NCBI RefSeq assembly: GCF_001894765.1
Contig: NZ_BCWV01000003.1
Location: 62,001 to 126,000 of the forward strand
Direction: 5' to 3'
From: Rhodococcoides corynebacterioides NBRC 14404
GTDB lineage: Bacteria > Actinomycetota > Actinomycetes > Mycobacteriales > Mycobacteriaceae
DNA length: 64,000 bases
This document shows positions 1-8,398 of the stretch, piece by piece; within the stretch, counting starts at the first letter, position 1; each line of letters begins with the position of its first letter. A program made the position numbers and the translations under genes. The notes beneath the pieces are model-generated. The model was not told the DNA's origin. It worked only from the letters and a program-made list of their open reading frames with translations, and did not search any database.

Positions 1-69
1 GATCAGATCGACCTCGACGTGTTGCGGCACCTCGTCGTGATCGCGTGGGCGCGCCCGGACGAGTACTGA
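1..69 (+). CDS. C-terminal tail of a truncated gene, unknown product
   Basis: An open frame enters from the left edge in frame 1 and ends at a TGA at 67-69, giving 22 residues that end WARPDEY. The tail is too short to identify. It is followed by a 167-bp gap before hipB, so it is probably a separate gene rather than part of the hip operon. A chance open frame cannot be excluded at this length. Confidence 0.4.
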   Translation, partial: DQIDLDVLRHLVVIAWARPDEY

Positions 70-94
70 CACCCCACGACACCGGAGCCTGCGA

Positions 95-224
95 ACGCAA
101 GCTCAACGACGACTACTCCAACTCGGGCTACCGAGAATTCACTCCATGCTTGCGTCAGCAAGCTTAAGCCTTGAATGACAGAGATCGACGCCGTACTGTC
201 CTTCCAACGCTTCCGAACGCAAGC
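95..224. promoter_or_regulatory. hipBA upstream region with three ACGCAAGC octamers
   Basis: The 167-bp gap before hipB holds three copies of one octamer: ACGCAAGC at 95-102, its complement GCTTGCGT at 148-155, and ACGCAAGC again at 217-224. The middle copy is also the left arm of a small hairpin, GCTTGC/GCAAGC at 148-163. HipB antitoxins are known to repress their own promoter through several spaced operators, so these are candidate HipB sites. The last copy lies just upstream of the hipB start. No experimental support is available from the sequence alone. Confidence 0.4.
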
Positions 225-236
225 ACAGGGGGACCC

Positions 237-494
237 ATGGCGACACCCCGTCGATCGCGACGCCCGGACAACGGACCGCTTGCGCGCTCGTTCGTCGCTC
301 GTCGACACCAGCTCGGATTGACTCAATCGGAACTCGCCCTGCTGGCCGGGGTCGGCCGGTCGACCGTTCAGGCTGTGGAGGGTGGCAAGGACTCCGCCCA
401 GATCGACGGTGTCCAAGCCATTGCCGACGCGTTGGGGTGCGACCTGGTCCTCATGACGCGCGCCGGCACTGTCGTCGACGGCCGGAACCCATGA
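237..494 (+). CDS. hipB: HipB-like antitoxin, XRE-family DNA-binding protein
   Basis: 85 residues, mostly a single Cro/CI-type helix-turn-helix: the stretch RRHQLGLTQSELALLAGVGR followed by STVQAVEGGK is the classic XRE recognition fold. It should bind DNA as a dimer, hold its partner HipA in an inactive complex and repress the operon. ATG 237 was chosen because a purine-rich AGGGGGA sits just upstream and the helix-turn-helix starts soon after; an in-frame start at 171 would add an unconserved-looking tail. The stop overlaps the hipA start by 4 nt (ATGA), which implies translational coupling. The family call is firm; function as an antitoxin is inferred from the pairing. Confidence 0.85.
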   Translation: MATPRRSRRPDNGPLARSFVARRHQLGLTQSELALLAGVGRSTVQAVEGGKDSAQIDGVQAIADALGCDLVLMTRAGTVVDGRNP

Positions 495-1717
495 CCGTGC
501 AGGTCGACCTCCGGCACGTTGCCAGCGCCGACGTCTACAAGGGCGACGTCCTTGCCGGCACCTTGGCACGATCGGGCGACGACGTCGTGTTCTCGTACGA
601 CGACGCCTACCGAGACGACCCGAACACGGACGCCGTAGCGTGGACCATCCCGAAAACGATGACTCAGCTGAGTGCGAGTGCAGGCAGTGTGCCCCCGTTC
701 TTCGCCGGCCTTCTCCCCGAAGGGATTCGCCTGTCCGGCATCGTCGCCGGAACGAAAACCTCCGAGGACGATCACCTCACGATCCTCCTGGCGGTCGGTT
801 CCGACACCATCGGCGACGTTCGGGTCGTGCCGCAGGCGACCCGTCCACACCTGCGGAGCAGCACCGTCGACCCCAGTGATCGCGTCCCCGACCTTCGCGC
901 GCTCTTCGACAAATTGTCCGGGCCCGAGTCCGTCACCGTCGATCGAGTGAGCCTGCCGGGGGTGCAGGGCAAAGTGTCGGCCCAGATGCACACGTCCCCC
1001 GTGTCGACCACGCGCGGCGCAGCGATCCTGAAACTCGCTCCTCCCAACAGGTTTCCGCACTTGGTCGAGAACGAACACTTCTTCATGGCGGTCGCCGAGA
1101 CGTGCGGGGTGACCGTTCCGCGGACCCAGATGATCACCGACGACCGCGGAGTCACCGGACTGCTCGTCCAGAGATTCGACCGGGACGGAGATTCCGCGCT
1201 GGCGCAGGAAGACGCATGCCAGATCAACGCCCTGTATCCCTCGGCGAAGTATCGAATGAAGAGCGAGACGGTGTTCGACTCGTTGTCGTCCGTCGTCGAG
1301 CGCGGCGGCGGTTCCGCTCGCGCGGCCACGCTCGACTTGCTGAGACTGACCGTCTACTCGTACGCCATCGGAAACGGCGATCTGCACGGTAAGAACTACT
1401 CCGTTCGCCGACACCCTCGCGGGCACTGGGAAGTCACTCCTGCCTACGACCTTCTGTGCACGCAGCCTTACATGGGGTGGGACGACCCGATGGCCCTGAC
1501 CTTCTACGGGCGCAACAACCGATGGAATCGTCGGCACGTCCTGGACGGTGCGGCCCGGCACTCCATTCCTGCCAAAGCAACGGGAAGGGTTCTCGACGAC
1601 GTCGTACACGGGGTTCGTGCCGCTGTGGACGGTCTCGGCGCGATCGGCTTCGACGACAAGACAGCAGCGCGGATGGCCCGTGTCATCCGTCGGCGTTGCG
1701 ACGACCTGAGTTCTTGA
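491..1717 (+). CDS. hipA: HipA-family serine/threonine kinase toxin
   Basis: 408 residues, close to the 440 of E. coli HipA. HipA toxins phosphorylate a translation factor (GltX in E. coli) and induce dormancy. Visible marks are the N-terminal FFAGLLPEG motif near 71-79, the glycine-rich loop LPGVQGK near 155-161, the ATP-binding lysine in AILKLAP (K181), the catalytic loop GNGDLHGKN at 294-302 (D297, N302) and the metal-binding YD at 319-320. All expected catalytic residues are present, so the kinase looks intact. It follows hipB with a 4-nt overlap. The target here is unknown. The gene runs convergent to the ATPase/HEPN-like unit, with about 50 bp between stops. Confidence 0.9.
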   Translation: MTVQVDLRHVASADVYKGDVLAGTLARSGDDVVFSYDDAYRDDPNTDAVAWTIPKTMTQLSASAGSVPPFFAGLLPEGIRLSGIVAGTKTSEDDHLTILLAVGSDTIGDVRVVPQATRPHLRSSTVDPSDRVPDLRALFDKLSGPESVTVDRVSLPGVQGKVSAQMHTSPVSTTRGAAILKLAPPNRFPHLVENEHFFMAVAETCGVTVPRTQMITDDRGVTGLLVQRFDRDGDSALAQEDACQINALYPSAKYRMKSETVFDSLSSVVERGGGSARAATLDLLRLTVYSYAIGNGDLHGKNYSVRRHPRGHWEVTPAYDLLCTQPYMGWDDPMALTFYGRNNRWNRRHVLDGAARHSIPAKATGRVLDDVVHGVRAAVDGLGAIGFDDKTAARMARVIRRRCDDLSS

Positions 1718-1767
1718 CCGGACATGCCAACGGGCTGACCTCGGCACCTCCTACGTGAGCCGGCGCG

Positions 1768-2109
1768 TCACAGCAGCGTCGCAACCGCTGCACAGAGGTG
1801 ACGAACCTCGGCGACGGTCGGCGACAGTTCGAAGGCGTGGTGATGGCACACGCTGCTGAGTCGGTTCCAGGCCAAAGCGGCAGCGTCGGCACGCTCCTGG
1901 GTGTCGAGAGAGCGCAGGATGACGAGTTTCGAGCGCATCGTCGCGGCGGGAACCGTTGCACCGAGACCTGCGCACCGCGAAGTGACGAGTTCCTCCAACG
2001 CCTGGCGCGCCAACACCGCCGCCAGACGGGCCGAGTGCGGCGTCGCGACACCGCTGCTGTCGAGGAGTCGCTCGGCGTGGGCGAGCGCCAGGGCCGGCTG
2101 TGTGGTCAC
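1768..2109 (-). CDS. small HEPN-like protein coupled to a Rad50/RloC-like ATPase
   Basis: 113 residues, mostly helical by eye. No family was recognised with confidence. Two features suggest a HEPN domain: an early helix with ARQALEELV, and a late helix with an R-x5-H pattern (R83 to H89 in RLSSVCH, followed by H90 and H91). HEPN domains with Rx4-6H motifs are usually metal-independent RNases in toxin-antitoxin, Abi and anticodon-nuclease systems. The ATG overlaps the stop of the upstream ATPase by 4 nt (ATGA), so the two are made together. It could be a nuclease, a non-catalytic regulatory HEPN subunit or an inhibitor of the ATPase. The HEPN call is inference. Confidence 0.5.
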   Translation of the reverse strand: MTTQPALALAHAERLLDSSGVATPHSARLAAVLARQALEELVTSRCAGLGATVPAATMRSKLVILRSLDTQERADAAALAWNRLSSVCHHHAFELSPTVAEVRHLCAAVATLL

Positions 2110-4544
2110 GGGTTCAAGATTCCCTTGACCATGCTGCGCAGGTCCTTGACCGCCATCTCATCCACGACGACGTCGGTGCCATGTGTTCCGGCGTTCGCGA
2201 TGCGCAACGTGGGGTGACGCTCCGTCCGCCACGACAACCATCCGTTGAGGTCACGCTCCGCGTCCCCATGTGCGGCCAGGGCGAGACGCTTGCGGGTCGA
2301 GCCGACCTCGCTCCACCGCTTCTCGGTCTCCACGCGGCCCGCGCCGGCTTTGTACTGCTCCGCGTAGAACACCTGTTGCGCAGCCGATTCGAGAGCCAAC
2401 CGGAAGAGCCCCGGGCAGGCACGACGCTTGACGACGTCCGGCACGTTCTCGTCTCGAACCAGAGCGAACACGTCGTCGACGTAGCGCGTCGCGGGGTTCG
2501 ACGCTTCGCTCACCGTCACCGCCGAACCGGCAGCCCTGGTGACCTCGATCAGGCGGGCATCGACGGCAAGGTGCCGGATCGCCGTGGCCAGCCGGTCGTC
2601 GTGCGAGAAGACCACCACCTGCCTAGTCGCGGCGAGCCGGGACAGCACACGTACGAACCCGTCGACCTTCGCCGGGTCCATGGCCTGGATGGGGTCGTCG
2701 AGCACGATGAAGCGGAACGGACTGGTGGGCGTGGTCGCCCGCGGAATGAACAACGCAAGCGCCAGAGCATGCAATTCGCCCTGACTCATCACGGCCAGCG
2801 CTTCGGACGGCGTGCCGTCGACCGAGCCGGTGAGCACGGCTTTTCGACGGGTGTTACTGCCCTGGAGGCTGATCGATCCGATGTCGACGTTGCTCTCCTG
2901 GCGCAGCTCGGACCAGATCTCGCGCGCTTGCGCTGCGATGGGTTCGAGGCGACGATTGCGCAACTCCGCGGCGTGGGAGGTGATCCACTTCTTCGCGGCG
3001 TCGAGGTTGTCCACGTCGGCGTCCCGCGTCCGAGCGTCGGCCTCGAGCGTGACCCACGCCCCGATACGACCGGCGACCGGAGCCCACCGGTCCTCGCGTG
3101 CCGTCAGAGCGGCAGTAGCGGCGGCGCGCACGGCGTGACCCGCCTCCACGACAGGGGGCACGGCCGACCTGAGGTGATCCGGGAGTTCCGCTGCTTTCGT
3201 CGGGACGGCGCGCGCTGCACCGACCGCGTCGCGATACGCGTTCACCACGACCGGGTCGAGACCGTCGTCGTCCACGACGTCGACGAGCTGGTCGATCAGA
3301 GCGCGAGCCGACCGACGGGCGTCGTCGAGGTCTCGTCGACGACGTTGATAGTCGGCCATCGCCTCGATCTCGTCGGCCAACGCGGTCCGCGTGCGCGTTG
3401 CCCAGGCCTCGTCGAGTTCCCCGACACCACACACCGGGCAGGGCCCGTCGCCGGATTCGTCGTGCAGCGCAAGCGCGGCCTCGACGACGTCGTGCCGCCG
3501 TGCGACGGCAGCAGACAAATCGTCAGCGCCGTCGACGGCGGCAGTGATGGCCGCCTGCAGCATCGTTGCAACCGACTCCGCTCGCGCCGGCTCGGGGACG
3601 GGCAGCTCCGCGACCGCCCGAAGACCCGAGAGTGATTGTGCTGCGGCGTTGTCGGACCCACTGGCCAGGGAGAGCAGCGCGTCGAGGTCCGGGGCTCGTT
3701 TCTTGAGCAGGGTGGCCGCCGACCGGGCGCGGTCGTCGTCGATGTCGGCGACCAACGCCTTGAGTTCACGCAGTCCGGCGGACGCGTCCGACCGTGGCAC
3801 CTTCGCCGCCTTGAGTGCTCCGGCGAGACGCTTCTCGGCGTCCGTGATTTCTTCGAGGCCGAGCAGGGTGGCCAGCGCGTCGTACAACGCGGAGGGACTG
3901 TCCTCGACCAGTCCCCCGATCTCGTCGTAGGACAGGATGGGCCGGTGCAGTTCGACCGCGGCGTTCCACCCGAGGTCGTCGGTGCCGCTGCGCCGCTTGC
4001 CTTTCCCCTGCTGTGTCCAGGTGACCGCATCGGTGAGCTGCGCGTCGTCGGCCCAGTCCACCCCGACGACGGTGGGGTCGGCCCCCTCGACGGTGAGACC
4101 GACCCGAACCTCGCACGGGGTTGCCTCATGCAAATTTCGCCAGGAATCCCGCCACAGCTTGGCCTTGTTCTCCCACCGATAGCTCTTCCCCGTGACGGCG
4201 TACTCGAGCGCTTCGGCGAAGCTGGATTTCCCGGAGCCGTTGCGGCCGCTGACGATCGTGATCCCCGGCGCCGGGTGCAGGTGCAGGACGGCTTTCGGTC
4301 CGATTCCGCGGAACCCCGCGACGCTGATCGAGGTCAGGAAGGCCCCCACTGGTTCCGACGTCTCTATGTCGGACGGGGCCCTGGGTTGCGGCGTCGAGGT
4401 GCCGTCGAGAAGGCCGGCCAGGGCGTCGTCGCCCTCCAATGCCGCCATGACCAGGTACTTGGCGGCGTCCGCCAGACCGGTGTCGGCATCGATGGCTTCC
4501 AGCACATCGTCCGTCAACGGTCTGTCCATTACGGGTTCGGTCAC
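2106..4544 (-). CDS. Rad50/RloC-like ABC ATPase with CPVC zinc-hook-like motif and C-terminal HEPN-like tail
   Basis: 812 residues. Walker A is GRNGSGKS (100-107), the ABC signature region is MSQGE (586-590), Walker B is FIVLDDP (612-618) with a D-loop, and the H-loop is SHDD (647-650). Between them lies a long charged, probably coiled-coil arm broken by CPVC at 369-372, as in the Rad50 zinc hook. Beyond the ATPase head are about 120 extra residues containing R781-IANAGT-H788-G, an R-x6-H motif like those of HEPN anticodon nucleases. This layout matches RloC in outline (Rad50-like ATPase with zinc hook plus C-terminal tRNase), but the homology is inferred by eye. GTG 4544 was chosen for the GGAGG upstream. 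It is translationally coupled to the small HEPN-like gene. Confidence 0.75.
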   Translation of the reverse strand: MTEPVMDRPLTDDVLEAIDADTGLADAAKYLVMAALEGDDALAGLLDGTSTPQPRAPSDIETSEPVGAFLTSISVAGFRGIGPKAVLHLHPAPGITIVSGRNGSGKSSFAEALEYAVTGKSYRWENKAKLWRDSWRNLHEATPCEVRVGLTVEGADPTVVGVDWADDAQLTDAVTWTQQGKGKRRSGTDDLGWNAAVELHRPILSYDEIGGLVEDSPSALYDALATLLGLEEITDAEKRLAGALKAAKVPRSDASAGLRELKALVADIDDDRARSAATLLKKRAPDLDALLSLASGSDNAAAQSLSGLRAVAELPVPEPARAESVATMLQAAITAAVDGADDLSAAVARRHDVVEAALALHDESGDGPCPVCGVGELDEAWATRTRTALADEIEAMADYQRRRRDLDDARRSARALIDQLVDVVDDDGLDPVVVNAYRDAVGAARAVPTKAAELPDHLRSAVPPVVEAGHAVRAAATAALTAREDRWAPVAGRIGAWVTLEADARTRDADVDNLDAAKKWITSHAAELRNRRLEPIAAQAREIWSELRQESNVDIGSISLQGSNTRRKAVLTGSVDGTPSEALAVMSQGELHALALALFIPRATTPTSPFRFIVLDDPIQAMDPAKVDGFVRVLSRLAATRQVVVFSHDDRLATAIRHLAVDARLIEVTRAAGSAVTVSEASNPATRYVDDVFALVRDENVPDVVKRRACPGLFRLALESAAQQVFYAEQYKAGAGRVETEKRWSEVGSTRKRLALAAHGDAERDLNGWLSWRTERHPTLRIANAGTHGTDVVVDEMAVKDLRSMVKGILNP

Positions 4545-4636
4545 GGACACCCCTCCACGTTCCGGTTCGAGTTCCGGACCACCGTGACACAGAGGTGCGA
4601 CAAACGACCGGGATTCCGGCCCGGCGGTCCGAGCCC

Positions 4637-5743
4637 CTACCTCCTCGCCGGCGCTGTCACCCCACGCTGGTCGAGGATCGGCCGCACCCCCTCCGCGAAG
4701 TGGTACGCCTCTTCGAGGTGGGGATAGCCGGACAGGATGAACTCGTCGAACCCGGCGTCGTGGTACTCGCCGATGAGGTTCGCGACCTCCTCGTGCGAAC
4801 CCACCAGCGCGGTGCCCGCCCCACCCCGGATGAGGCCGACCCCCGCCCACAGGTTCGGGTAGATCTCCAGCGAGTCCTTGCTGCCGCCGTGCAGGGCTGC
4901 CATGCGACGTTGCCCCTCGGACTGCGACGCCGCGTGCAGCTGGTGGGCCTTGTCGACCGCGTCGTCGGGCAGCTCGTCGAGCAGACGCTGCGCGACGCCC
5001 CACGCCTCCTCGGAGGTGTCGCGGCTGATGGTGTGCAGCCGGATGCCGTACGTCAGCTTGCGACCCTCCGCATCGGCGAGGGCACGCACCCGCTCGATCT
5101 TCGCTTTCGCGGCGGCGGGCGGCTCGCCCCACGTCAGGTAGGTCTGCACCCGCTTGGCGGCGACGGCCAGGGCGGGGTCCGACGACCCGCCGAACCAGAA
5201 CTCGGGCAACGGATCCGGTGCCTCGGACACTCGCGCATCCTCGACGCGGTAGAACTCGCCGTCGTGGTCGACGGACTCCTCCGTCCAGATGCGGTGCACG
5301 AGGTCGAGGAACTCGTCGGTGCGGGCGTAGCGACGGTCGTGGTCCACCCAGTCGCCGAACCGCCGCTGCTCCGCATCGTCACCACCGGTCACGATGTTGA
5401 ACAGCACCCGACCCTCCGAAAAGCGTTGCAGCGTCGCGGCTTGCTGCGCGGCGAGCGTCGGCGGAGTCAGGCCCGGCCGAAACGCGACGAGGAACTTCAG
5501 CCGCCGCGTCGCCTGCAGCAACGCGGCCGTCGTGAGCCACGCGTCCTCGCACCAGGTTCCTGTCGGCGTCAACACCCCCTCGTAGTCGAGACGGTCGGCC
5601 GCCTGCGCCACCTCGGTGAGGTAGCGGAGCGAGGGCCGTCGGAACCCGGCCGGCTCGACGCGATGGGACGACGCGTGCGACGCCCCCACGATCGAGCGGC
5701 CGTCACCGGCGGTGGGAAGGAACCAGAAGATGCGTGCGGTCAC
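4637..5743 (-). CDS. ssuD: FMNH2-dependent alkanesulfonate monooxygenase
   Basis: 368 residues, near the 381 of E. coli SsuD. The enzyme uses FMNH2 and O2 to split alkanesulfonates into aldehyde and sulfite, supplying sulfur. It belongs to the bacterial-luciferase-like TIM-barrel flavoprotein family; telling segments are TPTGTWCEDAW, FLVAFRPGL, FNIVTGGDDAEQ and LSGYPHLEEAYHFAEGV, all typical of SsuD. It is the last gene of ssuCBAD, 18 nt after ssuA. The FMN reductase partner SsuE is not in the window and must be supplied elsewhere. Operon expression is usually induced by sulfate limitation; no regulator gene lies next to it here. Confidence 0.93.
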   Translation of the reverse strand: MTARIFWFLPTAGDGRSIVGASHASSHRVEPAGFRRPSLRYLTEVAQAADRLDYEGVLTPTGTWCEDAWLTTAALLQATRRLKFLVAFRPGLTPPTLAAQQAATLQRFSEGRVLFNIVTGGDDAEQRRFGDWVDHDRRYARTDEFLDLVHRIWTEESVDHDGEFYRVEDARVSEAPDPLPEFWFGGSSDPALAVAAKRVQTYLTWGEPPAAAKAKIERVRALADAEGRKLTYGIRLHTISRDTSEEAWGVAQRLLDELPDDAVDKAHQLHAASQSEGQRRMAALHGGSKDSLEIYPNLWAGVGLIRGGAGTALVGSHEEVANLIGEYHDAGFDEFILSGYPHLEEAYHFAEGVRPILDQRGVTAPARR

Positions 5744-5761
5744 GAGTGAGAACTCCTGCGA

Positions 5762-6805
5762 TCAGTTGGAGGTGGTCGCCGCAGCGACCGCGTCGTTGTA
5801 GCGGGTGTCGACGAAGTCGGCGAACCGGTTCCCGCCGGGGATCGCGCCGCCCTCGACGAAGGCGTCGTACAGCGTCTGCTCGTCCTCGACGACGCTGTCG
5901 TCCACCGCGATGGCCGGACGCTGGCTGCGGCCCTGCGCCAGTTCGCCGGCCTTCGGGTCGATGCCGACGGCCGCGGAGTAGGCCGCTGCCCACTCGGCCG
6001 GGTTGGCCTCGGCCCACGCCGACGCCTTGGCGAGGCGAACGACGAAGTCCTGCAACGCCGTGTTGGTCGCGGCATCGTCCAGTGCCTGCAGGGAGGCGAC
6101 GCCGAAGCCGTAGCCGTTGGCGACGCCCTTCGCGGTGGTCAGGGTCTTGGATCCGTTCTGCACCTGCGCGATCGCCGTGTACGGGTCCCAGATGGCCCAC
6201 GCATCGACGTCCCCGGAGGAGAACGCCGTCGACGCGTCGGCCGGCTGCAGGAAGACGAGTTGGACATCGTCGAGGGTCAGACCGGCCTTCTGCAGCTGCA
6301 GCAGGACGTGGCCGTGGGCGGACGAGCCCTTGCCGACGGCGATCTTCTTGCCCTTCAGATCCGCGAACGTCGTCGCGGTCGAGGTGGGCGGCACCAGGAT
6401 CTGATCGCCACTGGCGTCGTTGGTGTACGCCGAGACGATCTTGATGCGAGCGTTGGCCGCCACGCCGAAGACCGGCGGCGTGTTGCCCGTGACGGCGAAG
6501 TCGATCTGTCCGGCGGTGGCCGCCTCCACCTGCGGCGGGCCGGACGTGAAGGTGGAGAACGCCACAGCGTACGGCGTGCCGTCCAGTTCACCGGACGCAC
6601 GAAGCAGCGCCTCGGTGCCGCCCTTCTGATCACCCACATCGAGTGTGACGGTGCTCAATTGGTCGTTCGGGACCAAAGCGGGCGCGTCCGACGACGCGGA
6701 CGCACTCTCCCGCGAGACGCACCCGGCGAGACCGGCCACGCTCAGGGCCAGGACGGCGACGGCAGCGACGGTCCGCGTGGAGCGCGCACGGAGGGACGAC
6801 GACAT
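5762..6805 (-). CDS. ssuA: aliphatic sulfonate ABC transporter substrate-binding lipoprotein
   Basis: 347 residues. ATG 6805 begins a lipoprotein signal: a basic start, then a hydrophobic stretch ending in the lipobox LAGC, which would anchor the protein outside the membrane. The mature part is a type II periplasmic-binding fold of the SsuA/TauA/NMT1 class, with GQIDFAVTGNTPPVFG, DLKGKKIAVGKGSSAHG and WAIWDPYTA. It should capture sulfonates and deliver them to SsuC. It sits between ssuB (34-nt gap) and ssuD. Upstream in-frame starts would put a long non-signal-like tail before the lipoprotein signal and were rejected. Confidence 0.92.
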   Translation of the reverse strand: MSSSLRARSTRTVAAVAVLALSVAGLAGCVSRESASASSDAPALVPNDQLSTVTLDVGDQKGGTEALLRASGELDGTPYAVAFSTFTSGPPQVEAATAGQIDFAVTGNTPPVFGVAANARIKIVSAYTNDASGDQILVPPTSTATTFADLKGKKIAVGKGSSAHGHVLLQLQKAGLTLDDVQLVFLQPADASTAFSSGDVDAWAIWDPYTAIAQVQNGSKTLTTAKGVANGYGFGVASLQALDDAATNTALQDFVVRLAKASAWAEANPAEWAAAYSAAVGIDPKAGELAQGRSQRPAIAVDDSVVEDEQTLYDAFVEGGAIPGGNRFADFVDTRYNDAVAAATTSN

Positions 6806-6839
6806 GGGGGCTACTTTCGGGATCGGTGAACAGGAACGG

Positions 6840-7556
6840 TCAGTGCACGCCGAGCGCGCCGAGCAGGCGGCTACGGATGCGGGAGAACTCGGCGGTCCCA
6901 CGGTCACGGGGACGATCGAGCGAGACGGGGACGGAGTCGATGACGGCGCCGTCCTCCAGGACCAGTACGCGGTCGGCGAGCGCGACGGCCTCGTCGACGT
7001 CGTGCGTCACCAGCAGGATGCCGAACCGGTGCCGAGACCACAGGTCGAGCAGCAGGGACTGCATCGACAGCCGGGTCAGCGCGTCGAGTGCGCCGAACGG
7101 CTCGTCGAGCAGCAGCAGTTCGGGCTCGCCGACGAGAGCGCGGGCCAACGCGGCGCGCTGCGCCTGCCCGCCGGACAGGGTGAGCGGCCAGGCGTTCAGC
7201 TTGTCCCCGAGTCCGACCTCGGCGAGCGTGGCATCGGCGGCGGTCAGCGCCGGTTCCCGCGTCACCCCGGCGGTGTTCAGCCCGTAGGAGACGTTCTGGC
7301 GCAGACTCTTCCACGGGAACAGCCGCGGTTCCTGGAACGCGACGGCGGGATGACCGGCGACGTCGCGTCGTCCGGTGTGGTCGGTGGACAGTCCGGCGAG
7401 CACCCGCAGAATCGTCGACTTGCCGGAACCGGATCGGCCGACGAGCGCGACGATCTCGCCGCGACCGACCTCGAGGTCCACCGAGCGCAACACGTGAGAG
7501 TCGCCGTACCACTTGTCTATTCCGGACAGCGTCGCCACGGACGTGGTGGTCGTCAT
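6840..7556 (-). CDS. ssuB: aliphatic sulfonate ABC transporter ATP-binding protein
   Basis: 238 residues, a single ABC ATPase domain with Walker A GRSGSGKST, Q-loop in AFQEPRLFPW, signature LSGGQAQRAALARAL, Walker B LLLLDEPFGALD and the switch histidine in VTHDVDEA. The AFQEPRLFPW and DEPFGALDALTR segments are characteristic of the nitrate/sulfonate/taurine importer ATPases. The start ATG lies 2 nt after the ssuC stop. It powers sulfonate uptake with SsuA and SsuC. Confidence 0.93.
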   Translation of the reverse strand: MTTTTSVATLSGIDKWYGDSHVLRSVDLEVGRGEIVALVGRSGSGKSTILRVLAGLSTDHTGRRDVAGHPAVAFQEPRLFPWKSLRQNVSYGLNTAGVTREPALTAADATLAEVGLGDKLNAWPLTLSGGQAQRAALARALVGEPELLLLDEPFGALDALTRLSMQSLLLDLWSRHRFGILLVTHDVDEAVALADRVLVLEDGAVIDSVPVSLDRPRDRGTAEFSRIRSRLLGALGVH

Positions 7557-7558
7557 GC

Positions 7559-8398
7559 TCACGCCTCCGACCGGTAGCGCAGCGACCGCTTCTCGAGAAT
7601 GCGGACGATGCCGTCCGTCGCGATGCCCATCAGCGCGTAGACCACGAGACCGAAGATGATGACGTCGATACGCAGGAAGTCGCGGGCGTTGTTGATGATG
7701 TACCCGAGCCCGGACTCGGCGTTGATCTGCTCGGCGACGATGAGGGAGAGCCACGCGATCGCGAGGGACTGACGTAGTCCGACCAGCAACTGCGGGGCGA
7801 TGCTCGGCGCGATGATGACGGTGAACCGCTGCCACCACGAGAAGCCCAGCACCACAGCGGTGTCGAGGAACTTGCGGTCGATCTGCCGGATGGCCGAGAA
7901 CGTGTTGAGGTACAGCGGGAACGCCACACCGAGGGCGACGAGCAGGATCTTCGGTGTCTCCCCGATCCCGAACCACAGGATGAACAGCGGGATCAGTCCC
8001 AGGTGCGGCAGCGCGCGCAGCATCTGCAGGGGCGGGTCGACTGTGGCCTCGGCGAACCGCGACAGTCCCACCACCGTGCCGAGCAGGACACCGATGATGC
8101 CTCCGAGCAGAAGCCCCTGCACCACACGGGTTCCGGAGACGGCCAACGCGTGGGCCAGCTCACCGCTGATCGTGAGCTGCCAGCCGGCGTCGAGAATCAG
8201 CGACGGAGCGGGCAGCACCCGCTCGGACAGCACACCCGCGGCGCTCGCCGCCTGCCAGATCAGCAGGATCGCTACCGGCGACAGCGCACGCAACACAGTC
8301 CACCGGCGGCGCTGCCACCAGGACGGCGCACGCGTGGGTTCCGACGCCGCGGTCCCGCGCACGGTTCCGGTGGGAACCGCGTAGGACGTGACAACCAT
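7559..8398 (-). CDS. ssuC: aliphatic sulfonate ABC transporter permease
   Basis: 279 residues with about six membrane segments and the binding-protein-dependent permease coupling region (PHLGLIPLFILWFGIGETPK, then the loop with G-FSWWQRFTVIIAPSIAP). First gene of ssuCBAD. The ATG at 8398 gives a short cytoplasmic start before the first membrane span; an upstream extension to 8617 runs through a palindromic repeat and was rejected. The promoter should lie in the 327-bp gap to its right, which is shared with a divergent secreted hydrolase. Confidence 0.9.
   Translation of the reverse strand: MVVTSYAVPTGTVRGTAASEPTRAPSWWQRRRWTVLRALSPVAILLIWQAASAAGVLSERVLPAPSLILDAGWQLTISGELAHALAVSGTRVVQGLLLGGIIGVLLGTVVGLSRFAEATVDPPLQMLRALPHLGLIPLFILWFGIGETPKILLVALGVAFPLYLNTFSAIRQIDRKFLDTAVVLGFSWWQRFTVIIAPSIAPQLLVGLRQSLAIAWLSLIVAEQINAESGLGYIINNARDFLRIDVIIFGLVVYALMGIATDGIVRILEKRSLRYRSEA

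Noticed and set aside
2106..5132. A longer reading of the Rad50/RloC-like ATPase starting near 5132
   Set aside because: The added N-terminus overlaps ssuD on the same strand and has no ABC-type features; GTG 4544 has GGAGG upstream.
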